From an uncultured Paracoccaceae bacterium (GTDB lineage: Bacteria; Pseudomonadota; Alphaproteobacteria; Rhodobacterales; Rhodobacteraceae), in NCBI GenBank assembly GCA_947501025.1, contig CANMUM010000004.1:54498-118497 (forward strand): a stretch of 64,000 nt of DNA. The letters run 5' to 3'. The notes beneath the pieces are model-generated. The model was given only the letters and a program-made list of their open reading frames with translations. It ran no database searches and was not told the origin of the DNA. Below are positions 44,695-52,897 of this stretch, one piece after another (positions within the stretch are counted from its first letter, which is position 1; the number at the start of each line of letters is the position of its first letter). The translations under genes were made by a program, and so were the position numbers.

Positions 44695-45870
44695 CTAAGT
44701 GTCTGATTTAAAAGCATAAGAATCGAAAACATTGCGGTCAAAAAACACATCTGTCTCGAGAATCATCTCACCACGTTCCGATGAAACGGCCGTCGGCACC
44801 TCAAGCGACCCCTCTATTTTTTCTGATGCACCAGGGAAATCAATTCCACTTGTTTTGAGAAGATCGCGATAAAGATCAGTGCGAAAGATCGCGCCAGCTT
44901 TTGCCATAGAATGGGCAACATCTAAGCCATTACGCTCAGCAATTTGTTTCGCAATCCACTTCGCGCCAGAACGCCATGGAAAACTCGCGGCCCCCTTATG
45001 GAACTCTAAAAATCTCGGTACATTCTCCATATCACGCGCGCTGTTTATCCATATGTTTCCTGTGAGCGCGCGTTCAATCAACTCAGAATTCACATTCACA
45101 TAGGCTTCACGCGCCAAAATCTCACAAACCGTATCGACATTTGCAGTATCAGAAATATAGCGTGCGGAAAGATGCACAGCCTCCAAAAGCGCAGCGGCTT
45201 CATCGCGATATGTGTCCGCCCATCCTGATTTAACCGCAAGCACCTTTTCAGGAGCTGTCTTCCAAATCGCCTTGCATGGTAAGATTAAGCTCGCATTGCA
45301 GCTTTCAACCGCAAAGCTACCCCATGGTTCACCAACACAAAATAAGTCGATCTCATCAGCTTCAATAGCGTCAGGCATGAGCTGCGGCGGAACGGTCTGT
45401 GTTGATATTTCAACCCCTTCCATTTCTGGAATACGACTCAGCCAGTAATTGATGAGCTCCATATGCATAGAAAAAGGGAACGGCACGCCTATGCGAAGTT
45501 TTTTACCCACAACTTTCGCGAGTTCACGCCCAGTTTGCGCAGCATCGTGGAAATCCGTTTCCTCTAATTGAGAGGCAAGTTGAGAAGAAACGCCGATCAC
45601 ATTTCCATTGATTGACAAAACCGATAGCACATCAAATTTTTGAGCCATGCCCCCCAGCTCAAGCGCAGCCGCAATAGGTATTGGCGATAGCAGTTGTGCG
45701 GCTTGGAACTCCCCAATTGCCAGCTTATCGCGAACGGCTGACCAATTCGGCATTTTATGAAGCCGAAGATCAAGACCGAGATTGCGCGCAAATCCAAGCT
45801 CCTTTGCAACGATCAAAGGTGCTGCATCGACAAGAGGCATAAAGCCGCAATCAATAGAAAAAGTCTTCAT
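44695..45870 (-). CDS. nasS: Nitrate sensor protein NasS (NrtA-like, cytoplasmic)
   Basis: The 391-residue protein is homologous to nitrate-binding proteins but has no signal peptide. It starts directly with MKTFSIDCGFMPLVDAAPLIVAKELGFARNLGLDL and contains KLAIGEFQAAQLLSPIPIAAALELGG. In known NasST systems, NasS holds NasT in an inactive complex until nitrate or nitrite binds. The ATGA overlap with nasT supports production of the two proteins together. The leader that NasT acts on begins 67 bp downstream. Confidence 0.93.
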   Translation of the reverse strand: MKTFSIDCGFMPLVDAAPLIVAKELGFARNLGLDLRLHKMPNWSAVRDKLAIGEFQAAQLLSPIPIAAALELGGMAQKFDVLSVLSINGNVIGVSSQLASQLEETDFHDAAQTGRELAKVVGKKLRIGVPFPFSMHMELINYWLSRIPEMEGVEISTQTVPPQLMPDAIEADEIDLFCVGEPWGSFAVESCNASLILPCKAIWKTAPEKVLAVKSGWADTYRDEAAALLEAVHLSARYISDTANVDTVCEILAREAYVNVNSELIERALTGNIWINSARDMENVPRFLEFHKGAASFPWRSGAKWIAKQIAERNGLDVAHSMAKAGAIFRTDLYRDLLKTSGIDFPGASEKIEGSLEVPTAVSSERGEMILETDVFFDRNVFDSYAFKSDT

Positions 45871-46451
45871 TCCAACAACTCCGCTGCTGAGATCAGTGAA
45901 GCTGAAATTTCGGCAATTTTTTTCCCGTGATCCATCGCTGATTTTTGCAAAAGCTTGTAGGCTGCTTCTTCATCCACCCCACGCGCCTTCATCAAAATTC
46001 CCTTGGCACGGTCAATTGTTTTACGTTCTGCCAATGCTGTTCTTGTTGTTTCAAGTTCAGTTTGCAATCTTGAGAATAAGTTAAATCGCGTGATCGCCGT
46101 TTCAACAATCGGCCTCAAACGCTCTGGCTCAAGACCATTCACAACATATGCACTTACCCCAGCCTCCAAAGCCGTGCGCATCATTTTTTGATCTGAATTA
46201 TTCGCAAAAATAGCAACGGCCCGATCTCTTGGCGAAGTCGCAATTGTTAATTCCTCCAAAACATCTCGGCTGGGATTCATCACATCAACAAGTACAACAT
46301 CAGGATCAATTTCGGATATTTTTCGGCTCAGCCCGACCATATCTCCAAGTACCGTGACAATATAGCCGCCTCTTTCACAAAGATCATCGACAAGCAACTG
46401 AGCTCGCTCAATATCTCCTTCAATCAAAACAACCTTAATCGAATCCGCCAC
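45867..46451 (-). CDS. nasT: ANTAR-domain antiterminator NasT
   Basis: The 194-residue response-regulator-like protein has a receiver domain at about residues 5-122, with Asp56 in VVLVDVMNP at the phosphoacceptor position. The usual acidic pair is degenerate (LIEGD), consistent with control by NasS instead of a kinase. A linker helix leads to the ANTAR domain at about residues 133-190: RKTIDRAKGILMKARGVDEEAAYKLLQKSAM. It binds paired hexaloop RNA hairpins and prevents termination. The start is GTG with GGAGAG upstream. It overlaps nasS by 4 bp, and 328 bp of non-coding DNA lie upstream. Confidence 0.94.
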   Translation of the reverse strand: MADSIKVVLIEGDIERAQLLVDDLCERGGYIVTVLGDMVGLSRKISEIDPDVVLVDVMNPSRDVLEELTIATSPRDRAVAIFANNSDQKMMRTALEAGVSAYVVNGLEPERLRPIVETAITRFNLFSRLQTELETTRTALAERKTIDRAKGILMKARGVDEEAAYKLLQKSAMDHGKKIAEISASLISAAELLE

Positions 46452-46778
46452 AGTCTCTCCGTACCATTTCTAGATTCAGCATATTGAATAAATGATATGA
46501 GTTCAAACAAGAAACTTCACCCATCGTTTTCTTGATGGGATTTTAAGGTGCTATTACTCTTTTCTGAATACAAGACTTAACAAAAGCCATAAAGCTTATC
46601 TCAGAAAACACCAAGTCATCTTCATGGCATGATTTTGATCCATTATACAAAGCTCCTCCAGCAAGATATATTTATTATTCATACGAATTTCTATGCCATA
46701 TTTTCTAGGAATATTGACCTTCCATGCTCAAAAATGAGTTGGCGTCCTGTAAACAATTGGACGATATTTTCTAATATT
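46452..46778. other. AT-rich intergenic region upstream of nasT
   Basis: No gene is supported in this 327-bp stretch. It contains a hairpin-forming repeat CCCATC-N8-GATGGG (46520-46539), 69-88 bp before the nasT start, and CGTCC-N11-GGACG (46743-46763) just after the 100-residue ORF. Neither has a clear T-run. The nasT promoter should lie here, but no consensus could be chosen with confidence. Confidence 0.5.
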
Positions 46779-47081
46779 TTACAATAAGTTAAGCTTTTGT
46801 TTGACATCGTCTTTTAAATAATCCCAATGACCAATCACATCCCATTTATCTCTATTATTACGAATCCACATTTCACATAATTTCTTTTCTTCCAAAGTTT
46901 CGAAATCATTATCTCTAAACTTTACAAGAACGAAGGATATTATTTCAAATGCTTTATCGGTTTGATAGTTTTCTACAATTTCTAAAGCATCCAAAAGAGC
47001 AGAAAATTCAACACCCGCTAATATCAAATCCTCATCTTGTGAAAGGAAATATGCCTCTTCATCTTCTATCCACATAGCCAT
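46779..47081 (-). CDS. Small acidic hypothetical protein
   Basis: The 100-residue acidic protein (MAMWIEDEEAYFLSQDEDLILAGVEFSALLDALEIVENYQ...) has no signal peptide or membrane helix, and Trp-rich ends (WIRNNRDKWDVIGHWDYL). No family is recognised. The size and mostly helical, acidic character would suit an immunity- or antitoxin-like protein, but no toxin partner is adjacent and this is only a possibility. The ribosome binding site is weak, and the DNA is more AT-rich than the flanking operons. It sits between nasT and the MocR gene, so it may be a recent acquisition or a fortuitous ORF. Confidence 0.5.
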   Translation of the reverse strand: MAMWIEDEEAYFLSQDEDLILAGVEFSALLDALEIVENYQTDKAFEIISFVLVKFRDNDFETLEEKKLCEMWIRNNRDKWDVIGHWDYLKDDVKQKLNLL

Positions 47082-47316
47082 TATTTCGCCATCGATTGCT
47101 GGAATTACGCTTCCACCGGTTCTATTTTTATTATATCCGCATGCCTTACAGCTTAAATCTCATGCAATTGTAAAATGATTATACAATTAGGACTGATAGA
47201 AGATAAACTTTTGCAAGTTCTCCATTCGAATTGAATGCATATCCAAGCACAACAGAATTCATCAGAAAGCAATAATTGTAGGGTAAAACTAAAATGTTAA
47301 AATTAAGCTTTAGCTT

Positions 47317-48717
47317 TTAAATAACCCTTTCTCGCTTCTCACTTTTTACAATACGTGCGATTTCTCCAATTGCATATTCAAAATCATCTCGTGACAATGT
47401 TCCTCCGAAAGTCACTCGCACAGAGTTTGTTGCTGCATTATGTGCCGAGAATGTATCCGCTGATGCGACTGATATACCCAGACTCGCAAGATCAGATATG
47501 AACCTTGAAGCAGGCCATTTCGCGGGCAGCGGCAACCATAAAAATGGCGCTCCTTCCGTATATTGATATGATATACCCGTAAATGTCTTAGCCAAAATTT
47601 CGTGGCGCATTTTGATCTCTTCACGAGTCTTCCTTACCACGTCATCAAACTTCTTTGAATTTAATAAGGCCTCCACTATCGGACGCTGAATCTCAGAGGG
47701 TCTTGTACTGCGTGCACTCACATATAATTCGACTTCCTCTATGCGATCCTTCGGTGGAAGCAGCATGCCAAATTGTAAAGACTGATAACCAAGCTTTGAA
47801 AGTGATGTCACGGTCCAGACATGTTCAGGCGCAAAATCTCTTAGCGACTTGCGAGAGCCGTCAACTAAGTGAATATGCAAAATGTCGTCAATGATATGCA
47901 AATCAAATTCTTTCGCGACCTTCGCGATCTGCATCATTCGTTCATCCGTCATTGTTATACAATATGGATTTTGTAAAATGGATGACGTCATTAAAAAATT
48001 AGGGGAATATTCCGCGCAAATTTCGCTAAGATGGTCTGGACAAATACCTTCCTCATCAACATTGACAGAAATGAGCTGAATTCCATCAATCCGCTCCACA
48101 TCACGAAAACCTATATAACATTCTGGCTCGGTTAAGGCTTTTGTTGCATGACCTTTATTGGATAATATACGCGCGGCCATTGATGTCGCATTGGTAGCTC
48201 CCTTTGTGAGAACAATATCTTTGGCATCACACTCAATGCCTTCCCTTGTTAGAAAGGTAGCTGTAACCTCGCGAAGTTGATCGTACTGAGCATGAGAAGT
48301 ATAACGATTTGCAAGTATTTCACCCCGAGAAGCAAGTTCGCCAATAATTTCACATAGCAATGAATCTTGCCCAACACGTGGAGCGGCCGACGAACGTAAA
48401 TTGTAACCTGAGATAGCTATGTCATCATAAGTATCCACAGCATGCTGTCCAAGTCCACCTGCTTTAGACGTGCTTGATTTCACATATGTGCCATCACCAA
48501 CTTTAGCTTCGAGTACACCGCTATCAATGCCGATTTGATAAGCGCGAACTACTGTCGATGGCGTCATGCCTAATTGGAATGCAATCTCTCTGATCGGGGG
48601 CAATTTAACACCAGGCAAAAGTTCCTCAGATTTGATGGCAGCTTCAATTGCTACGAATAGAGCTTTATATTTCGGCTTGTGAGATTGACTTAGATCTGGG
48701 CACCACTTTGTATGCAT
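47317..48717 (-). CDS. MocR-type regulator (GntR HTH fused to aminotransferase domain)
   Basis: The 466-residue protein has an N-terminal GntR winged helix at about residues 12-80 (KLPPIREIAFQLGMTPSTVVRAYQIGIDSGVLEAKVGDGTYV). A fold-type I PLP domain follows, with the candidate Schiff-base Lys308 in VTSLSKLGYQSLQFG and the DD pair in HIIDDILHIH. MocR proteins use PLP or an aminated ligand as effector rather than catalysing transamination. It is divergent from the DUF1127 gene across a 96-bp region containing an AACAAT-N6-ATTGTT palindrome and TACAATT repeats, so it probably regulates that gene. Confidence 0.9.
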   Translation of the reverse strand: MHTKWCPDLSQSHKPKYKALFVAIEAAIKSEELLPGVKLPPIREIAFQLGMTPSTVVRAYQIGIDSGVLEAKVGDGTYVKSSTSKAGGLGQHAVDTYDDIAISGYNLRSSAAPRVGQDSLLCEIIGELASRGEILANRYTSHAQYDQLREVTATFLTREGIECDAKDIVLTKGATNATSMAARILSNKGHATKALTEPECYIGFRDVERIDGIQLISVNVDEEGICPDHLSEICAEYSPNFLMTSSILQNPYCITMTDERMMQIAKVAKEFDLHIIDDILHIHLVDGSRKSLRDFAPEHVWTVTSLSKLGYQSLQFGMLLPPKDRIEEVELYVSARSTRPSEIQRPIVEALLNSKKFDDVVRKTREEIKMRHEILAKTFTGISYQYTEGAPFLWLPLPAKWPASRFISDLASLGISVASADTFSAHNAATNSVRVTFGGTLSRDDFEYAIGEIARIVKSEKRERVI

Positions 48718-48797
48718 ACAATTATCCTATTGATCCCTTTTACTTTATATTGATATATATTGATTCGCAACAATGTCATTATTGTTACAGTACAATT
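48717..48797. promoter_or_regulatory. MocR/DUF1127 divergent control region
   Basis: The region has a perfect palindrome AACAAT-GTCATT-ATTGTT (48769-48786), direct repeats TACAATT (48717-48723 and 48791-48797) and three ATTGAT copies between them. MocR proteins typically bind direct repeats in a shared intergenic region. Which element is the operator is not decidable from sequence alone. Confidence 0.45.
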
Positions 48798-48813
48798 TAA
48801 TGGAGGTCAAGCT

Positions 48814-49047
48814 ATGCTTATCAATACAAATTCGAAAAAAGGTTATTTACAGTTTTCCTCATCGAAACGCGGTGTTCCCTCGCCGCTAAATACGTTGAAG
48901 AAGGCCATTCAAGTCATCGAATTGTGGAGCGAACGCCGGCAGACCCGAACTAAATTGAAATCCCTCACTGCGGCGGAGCTTCGTGATATTGGTATCTCGC
49001 AAGAAGAAGCAAAGCACGAAGCACGCCGCCCTTTTTATGATATTTGA
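48814..49047 (+). CDS. DUF1127 small protein
   Basis: This 77-residue small basic protein has the DUF1127/YjiS-like domain at residues 25-75 (LNTLKKAIQVIELWSERRQTRTKLKSLTAAELRDIGISQEEAKHEARRPFYDI). Proteins of this family are widespread in alphaproteobacteria, are often arginine-rich, and have been linked to phosphate, carbon and RNA metabolism; here the role is unknown. The ATG at 48814 has a strong GGAGG. It is divergent from the MocR gene, a pairing seen repeatedly in Rhodobacterales, and is probably its target. Confidence 0.88.
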   Translation: MLINTNSKKGYLQFSSSKRGVPSPLNTLKKAIQVIELWSERRQTRTKLKSLTAAELRDIGISQEEAKHEARRPFYDI

Positions 49048-49350
49048 CGCTTTAGACCATTGGGAATTCATATCTGAATTGCGCTGAGGTTACGCTTATG
49101 AATAGAGTTTAGACCAACAGTTAAATGATTGGTTACGAATGTTAAGTGAAGCTATCCCAAGCTCTTATCATTTCGCAACCAATATCTGTTCCGGACTCAT
49201 ACAAAACATTTTTCACTTGGTACAAATGGAGCCAGCAACAAACATAGTACATAATCTCCATTTTAATAAAACCAGTGCTAGTTTTAAAATAGTTTCAGAT
49301 TCCACCCCAAAGGGATACAATATATTAGAATCCAGAAAAGGGTAAAATGG
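49048..49350. other. Intergenic region after the DUF1127 gene
   Basis: No convincing gene is seen. It holds a perfect small inverted repeat AATTCA-TATC-TGAATT (49065-49080), an imperfect palindrome AAAACCAG-TG-CTAGTTTT (49268-49285), and TTTAGACCA twice (49051-49059 and 49108-49116). The first could end the DUF1127 transcript but lacks a T-run. Confidence 0.45.
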
Positions 49351-50409
49351 CTACATAGTTTTTACGACAGATAAATGATTATCCCAATCCAGCCCTGTCT
49401 TAATTGTTTTCAAGCCCTTCTCTGCTGATATCAGGATCACATTTCCTTTTGCCGTGCCGCAGAAAGAATTTTTTATTTCTGCAAGCCCCCCAATATCAGC
49501 GACCTGTTGGCTAGCTAAACCTTTGCTTTCTGTATGGAGTGATATAAATTCTCCACTCTTCGGCGCAGTGAAGCCAAATACACCGTCAGATGATACAGCA
49601 ACTGACCCAATATAGTTCCCAGATATGTCACGGCTATCTTCGACAAGTTCAATCTGATTGTTCTTTAACATGCCAATAACAGGCATAAGCTCGCGCGGAT
49701 TACCTTCCCATTGCATACCAATCGCAATGTCATGCCCCCATGCCGCGATGTGGCGCATAGATAACTTGTGAAGCTTTTCTGGAAGTCTGTACTGTTCTTG
49801 GATATTCAAATCTTTGTCAAATATTGCAATTGACGAATCCATGGTTTGAATATTGAGCTTTTTGCGCTCTGAACTTGGGTCGGTTAGAATCCCTCCATTC
49901 GCCACAGCAAAACCGCCCATGGGCAAGTTGATCATCTCATGGGGACCAATACCTCCAGTCGGCCTCTCGCCCACTCGCTTAAAATCATTCTGTGCATCCC
50001 AAATCCCAACCCGTCCTTGTGATGTGTGGAGATGATTTTCGGTTGTTAAGAGATAACGTGCATCAGGTGTAAATATGCCATGGCCATAAAAATGACCATC
50101 TTTTGAAACGTCGAGTGTTGCGCGTATTTTTCCTGAAAACACATCAATAACGAGGGCTATATTCCCGGGCCGCCGCGCAAATGCAACGGCAATTGCATGC
50201 GTTGGGTGCACAGCGAATCCATGCCCGCGCATTGGAACCTGCGTTTCAAAAGCAATATTTCCGTCCGCGTGAATGCCGCAAATTACAAAATCACCATATG
50301 AGTTTTTAGCGGCACCAAGAACACTCGGTGCGCCAATTGCAGCCCATGTTGGCGTGGCGCTTAAAGCGCTCATAGCTGTAAATGCTTTTAAAAAATGGCG
50401 CCTATGCAT
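49351..50409 (-). CDS. DUF1513 domain protein, exported
   Basis: The 352-residue exported protein has a lead sequence MHRRHFLKAFTAMSALSATPTWA with the RR-x-F-L-K pattern of a Tat signal. The rest is a DUF1513 beta-propeller-like domain: FAVHPTHAIAVAFARRPGNIALVIDVFSGKIRATLDVSKDGHFYGHGIFTPDARYLLTTEN. It is last of an imelysin operon in which DUF1513 proteins are regularly found; the function is unknown, possibly as a cofactor or sensor partner. The one-base overlap (TAATG) with the upstream imelysin gene suggests coupling. Confidence 0.87.
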   Translation of the reverse strand: MHRRHFLKAFTAMSALSATPTWAAIGAPSVLGAAKNSYGDFVICGIHADGNIAFETQVPMRGHGFAVHPTHAIAVAFARRPGNIALVIDVFSGKIRATLDVSKDGHFYGHGIFTPDARYLLTTENHLHTSQGRVGIWDAQNDFKRVGERPTGGIGPHEMINLPMGGFAVANGGILTDPSSERKKLNIQTMDSSIAIFDKDLNIQEQYRLPEKLHKLSMRHIAAWGHDIAIGMQWEGNPRELMPVIGMLKNNQIELVEDSRDISGNYIGSVAVSSDGVFGFTAPKSGEFISLHTESKGLASQQVADIGGLAEIKNSFCGTAKGNVILISAEKGLKTIKTGLDWDNHLSVVKTM

Positions 50410-51425
50410 TAGTCACCATCCGCAGGCGAAAAACCAGCATTCAGCCCAAGTTGAGTCCCAATGATGTTCGAAAACTCAAGCTGTGTGGCCTTAATGCTTT
50501 TAATGGCATTTTCTACCGGAATACGCTGATTAGGGGCAGCTACCGCAACATCGAGTGGCTCAGTTATTGCGCCAAGTTTTTCGAGTGTCGCGATTGAAAT
50601 CGCTCGTATTCGATCTAATTCATTTTCCGCAAGTTGAAAATTGAAACTGCGTTCAAGCAGAGCTGTAATCGCAGTGATTTGTTCATGAACCAGCTCAAGA
50701 GATATGCCCAAATCCGCAGCCTCTGCCCGATTTGGCAATGGGTTATGAAAAGACCCCATCGGCTGCTCTAATCGCATCGCCGCTCTTTGCAATCCAAAAT
50801 CCGCAGCTGAATAAATTTCAACGAGCACCTCTTTTGCATTGGTATAGACTGGGTTGCCTTCCCCGTAATTTTTCATGAGATCCGCCCATCCATCTGCCTT
50901 GAACCACTCGTCATGAATCTCTTGACCATAAAGCGCCACATTACCGCTCACAGCTTCAAGTTCAGGGCACTTATCCATCTCCCATAAATAGATAGCAGCA
51001 GGTAGCCCCTGAACAGCCGCCGACAATGTCCGAACATAACTCGGGTCGGATTTTTGCGCATCATCAACTGCGTCAAATTGGGTGATGTGTCGCCTTACAA
51101 AACTCTTTTTATCAGGCCAAAAATTGACACTCAGTGCTGCGGACAAATGTTCGATCGGACCAAATTGATACATGTCCAAACGCACCCATGAGCGATAGGT
51201 GGATATAAGCGCTTCACGCACTTCTTGAGCCGATATATCGCCCGCACAATACAATGCTGAGATCTCGTGAAGTTTTTCTGATCGCGTCCTAAAACGATCA
51301 ATATCCTCTTCAATAAATGCCAAACTGCTTTCTATACTCTTATCCGCAAGCTCAATATCTATTGATGCATTTTGAGCAAATAAATTAAACGGAATGAGTA
51401 ACGATATCAATATAAGTAATTTCAT
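50409..51425 (-). CDS. Imelysin-family protein
   Basis: The 338-residue exported protein has a signal peptide at residues 1-17 (MKLLILISLLIPFNLFA). The imelysin-like helical domain includes TYRSWVRLDMYQFGPIEHL, and EMDKCPELEAVSGNVALYGQEIHDEWFKA follows. It is more divergent than IrpA: the GxHxxE motif is not present, and Gly-x-Ile-Glu-His occupies a comparable early position. It is the third gene of the operon, with 4-bp (ATGA) overlap upstream and 1-bp overlap downstream. It is likely periplasmic with a role in iron handling, inferred from context. Confidence 0.87.
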   Translation of the reverse strand: MKLLILISLLIPFNLFAQNASIDIELADKSIESSLAFIEEDIDRFRTRSEKLHEISALYCAGDISAQEVREALISTYRSWVRLDMYQFGPIEHLSAALSVNFWPDKKSFVRRHITQFDAVDDAQKSDPSYVRTLSAAVQGLPAAIYLWEMDKCPELEAVSGNVALYGQEIHDEWFKADGWADLMKNYGEGNPVYTNAKEVLVEIYSAADFGLQRAAMRLEQPMGSFHNPLPNRAEAADLGISLELVHEQITAITALLERSFNFQLAENELDRIRAISIATLEKLGAITEPLDVAVAAPNQRIPVENAIKSIKATQLEFSNIIGTQLGLNAGFSPADGD

Positions 51426-52897
51426 TGTGACTCCAAAAATTTAATCAATGCATCGCGGTCTTCTTTTATTAAAGCGACGACTGATTTCTGGGCTTGTTCG
51501 GCTTCCCCACCATGCCATAAAATGGCTTCTAGCACATTTCTGGCGCGTCCATCATGCAAAAAGTTAGCTTCACCCGTGACAAGTTTGGTCTGACCTATTC
51601 CCCAAAGTGGAGGCGTGCGCCATTCACCTGCCTTCGCCTCAAACTCAGAAACTTCGTCCGCAAGCCCCTCCCCCATATCGTGGAGCAGGAAATCAGAATA
51701 TGGCCAAATCAGCTGAAAACTTTGCGGTCGATTATCACTAAAGCGTTGCGTGACATATTTCGGCCTGTGACAAGATGTGCAACCAATATCATAAAAAATT
51801 TCTTTTCCTTTTAAGACCTGCGGATCATCAACCTCTTTGCGCATAGGAACCGCGAGATTTGCCGAATAAAACTCAACCAACGCCAAGACATCATCGCTGA
51901 CCTCAACACCGCTTTCATCAGCTCCATCGGGCGCTGATTGGCATTTCTCTTGTGCTTGGGTGCATTCACCATAACTATCTGGAAATAATGATGTAGATAG
52001 CCCCATATCTCCCGAAAATGCCGCGGCGGCTTGATCCCTTATCGTCGCATTCCCCGCCTTATGCCCAAAGCGCCCCAGCATGAAGCTTTCATTGTCACGA
52101 GACCACACCAAATTTGCGCGACCCGATATGCCATCGCCGTTTTCATCATCAATATCCTCATTGGCTAAAATGTCAGCGGGATCAATGGCTTCAATTAAGC
52201 CTAACCCAATCATTTGCTGAGCAATGCGCGGAGAAAGCTGTATATTGTCATCAAGGGCACCGTAAGCCGCTTGGTCGATTTGATAATTGGGTTTTCGAAG
52301 TTCTACTCGCTCACCATCGGCCAGTTCGATCGTCTTTATCTCATAGCTTAAAACCATCCTTCCTTCGGCAGGAATACCGATATTCGATTTATCTTGCAGC
52401 TGACTGCCGTAAACTGGATCTGGAATATTGGCTGCGTGCATATCGGATTTCCCAGGGATTGCAAGACGCAAGAAAAGAGAGCTATCTCTATCATCGCTAC
52501 TGCTTGGCCGTCCGCGCCCATCTTTGAAATGGCAGCTTTGACAAGCCCGTGCATTAAAGATTGGGCCTAAACCATCAGAAGTTTTTGTTGATGACGGAGA
52601 ACTGACCCAAAGCTTCCGAAAAAAACCATTGCCCACTTTAAAGGTGAGTTCATCTTCAAAACTCATATTGGAAGATGGTTGTGAAAATACATCTCGGGTA
52701 AAAATATTTGTATTTGTCGTTGCTCCGCCAGACATTGCCTCAAAGCTTTCAGCTTTTGAAAAATCATTTTTTTCGGATATTGCTGATTCAATACGCGTTA
52801 ATTCTTCCGTACTGCGCGGAATGACGTCACTCGCAATAGAAAATGACGGGAGACAAGCTCCCGCCAAAATAATCAATGTTCGTAGAGTTCTTATCAT
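51422..52897 (-). CDS. Di-haem oxidoreductase, DUF1111 (putative thiol oxidoreductase)
   Basis: The 491-residue periplasmic c-type cytochrome has a signal peptide at residues 1-22 (ending SFSIA) and two CxxCH haem sites. These are Cys119-Cys122-His123 (CQSCHFKDG) and Cys373-Cys376-His377 (CTSCHRPKY). The pattern places it in the DUF1111 family related to di-haem peroxidases. In imelysin operons it may oxidise iron or another substrate. It overlaps both neighbours by 4 bp (ATGA) and is the second gene of the operon. Confidence 0.92.
   Translation of the reverse strand: MIRTLRTLIILAGACLPSFSIASDVIPRSTEELTRIESAISEKNDFSKAESFEAMSGGATTNTNIFTRDVFSQPSSNMSFEDELTFKVGNGFFRKLWVSSPSSTKTSDGLGPIFNARACQSCHFKDGRGRPSSSDDRDSSLFLRLAIPGKSDMHAANIPDPVYGSQLQDKSNIGIPAEGRMVLSYEIKTIELADGERVELRKPNYQIDQAAYGALDDNIQLSPRIAQQMIGLGLIEAIDPADILANEDIDDENGDGISGRANLVWSRDNESFMLGRFGHKAGNATIRDQAAAAFSGDMGLSTSLFPDSYGECTQAQEKCQSAPDGADESGVEVSDDVLALVEFYSANLAVPMRKEVDDPQVLKGKEIFYDIGCTSCHRPKYVTQRFSDNRPQSFQLIWPYSDFLLHDMGEGLADEVSEFEAKAGEWRTPPLWGIGQTKLVTGEANFLHDGRARNVLEAILWHGGEAEQAQKSVVALIKEDRDALIKFLESQ

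Noticed and set aside
46520..46539. Hairpin CCCATC-N8-GATGGG as a second ANTAR target
   Set aside because: The loop has eight bases, not six, and there is no paired hairpin or following terminator.
49139..49345. 68-residue ORF after the DUF1127 gene
   Set aside because: Composition looks random, no Shine-Dalgarno and no recognisable family.
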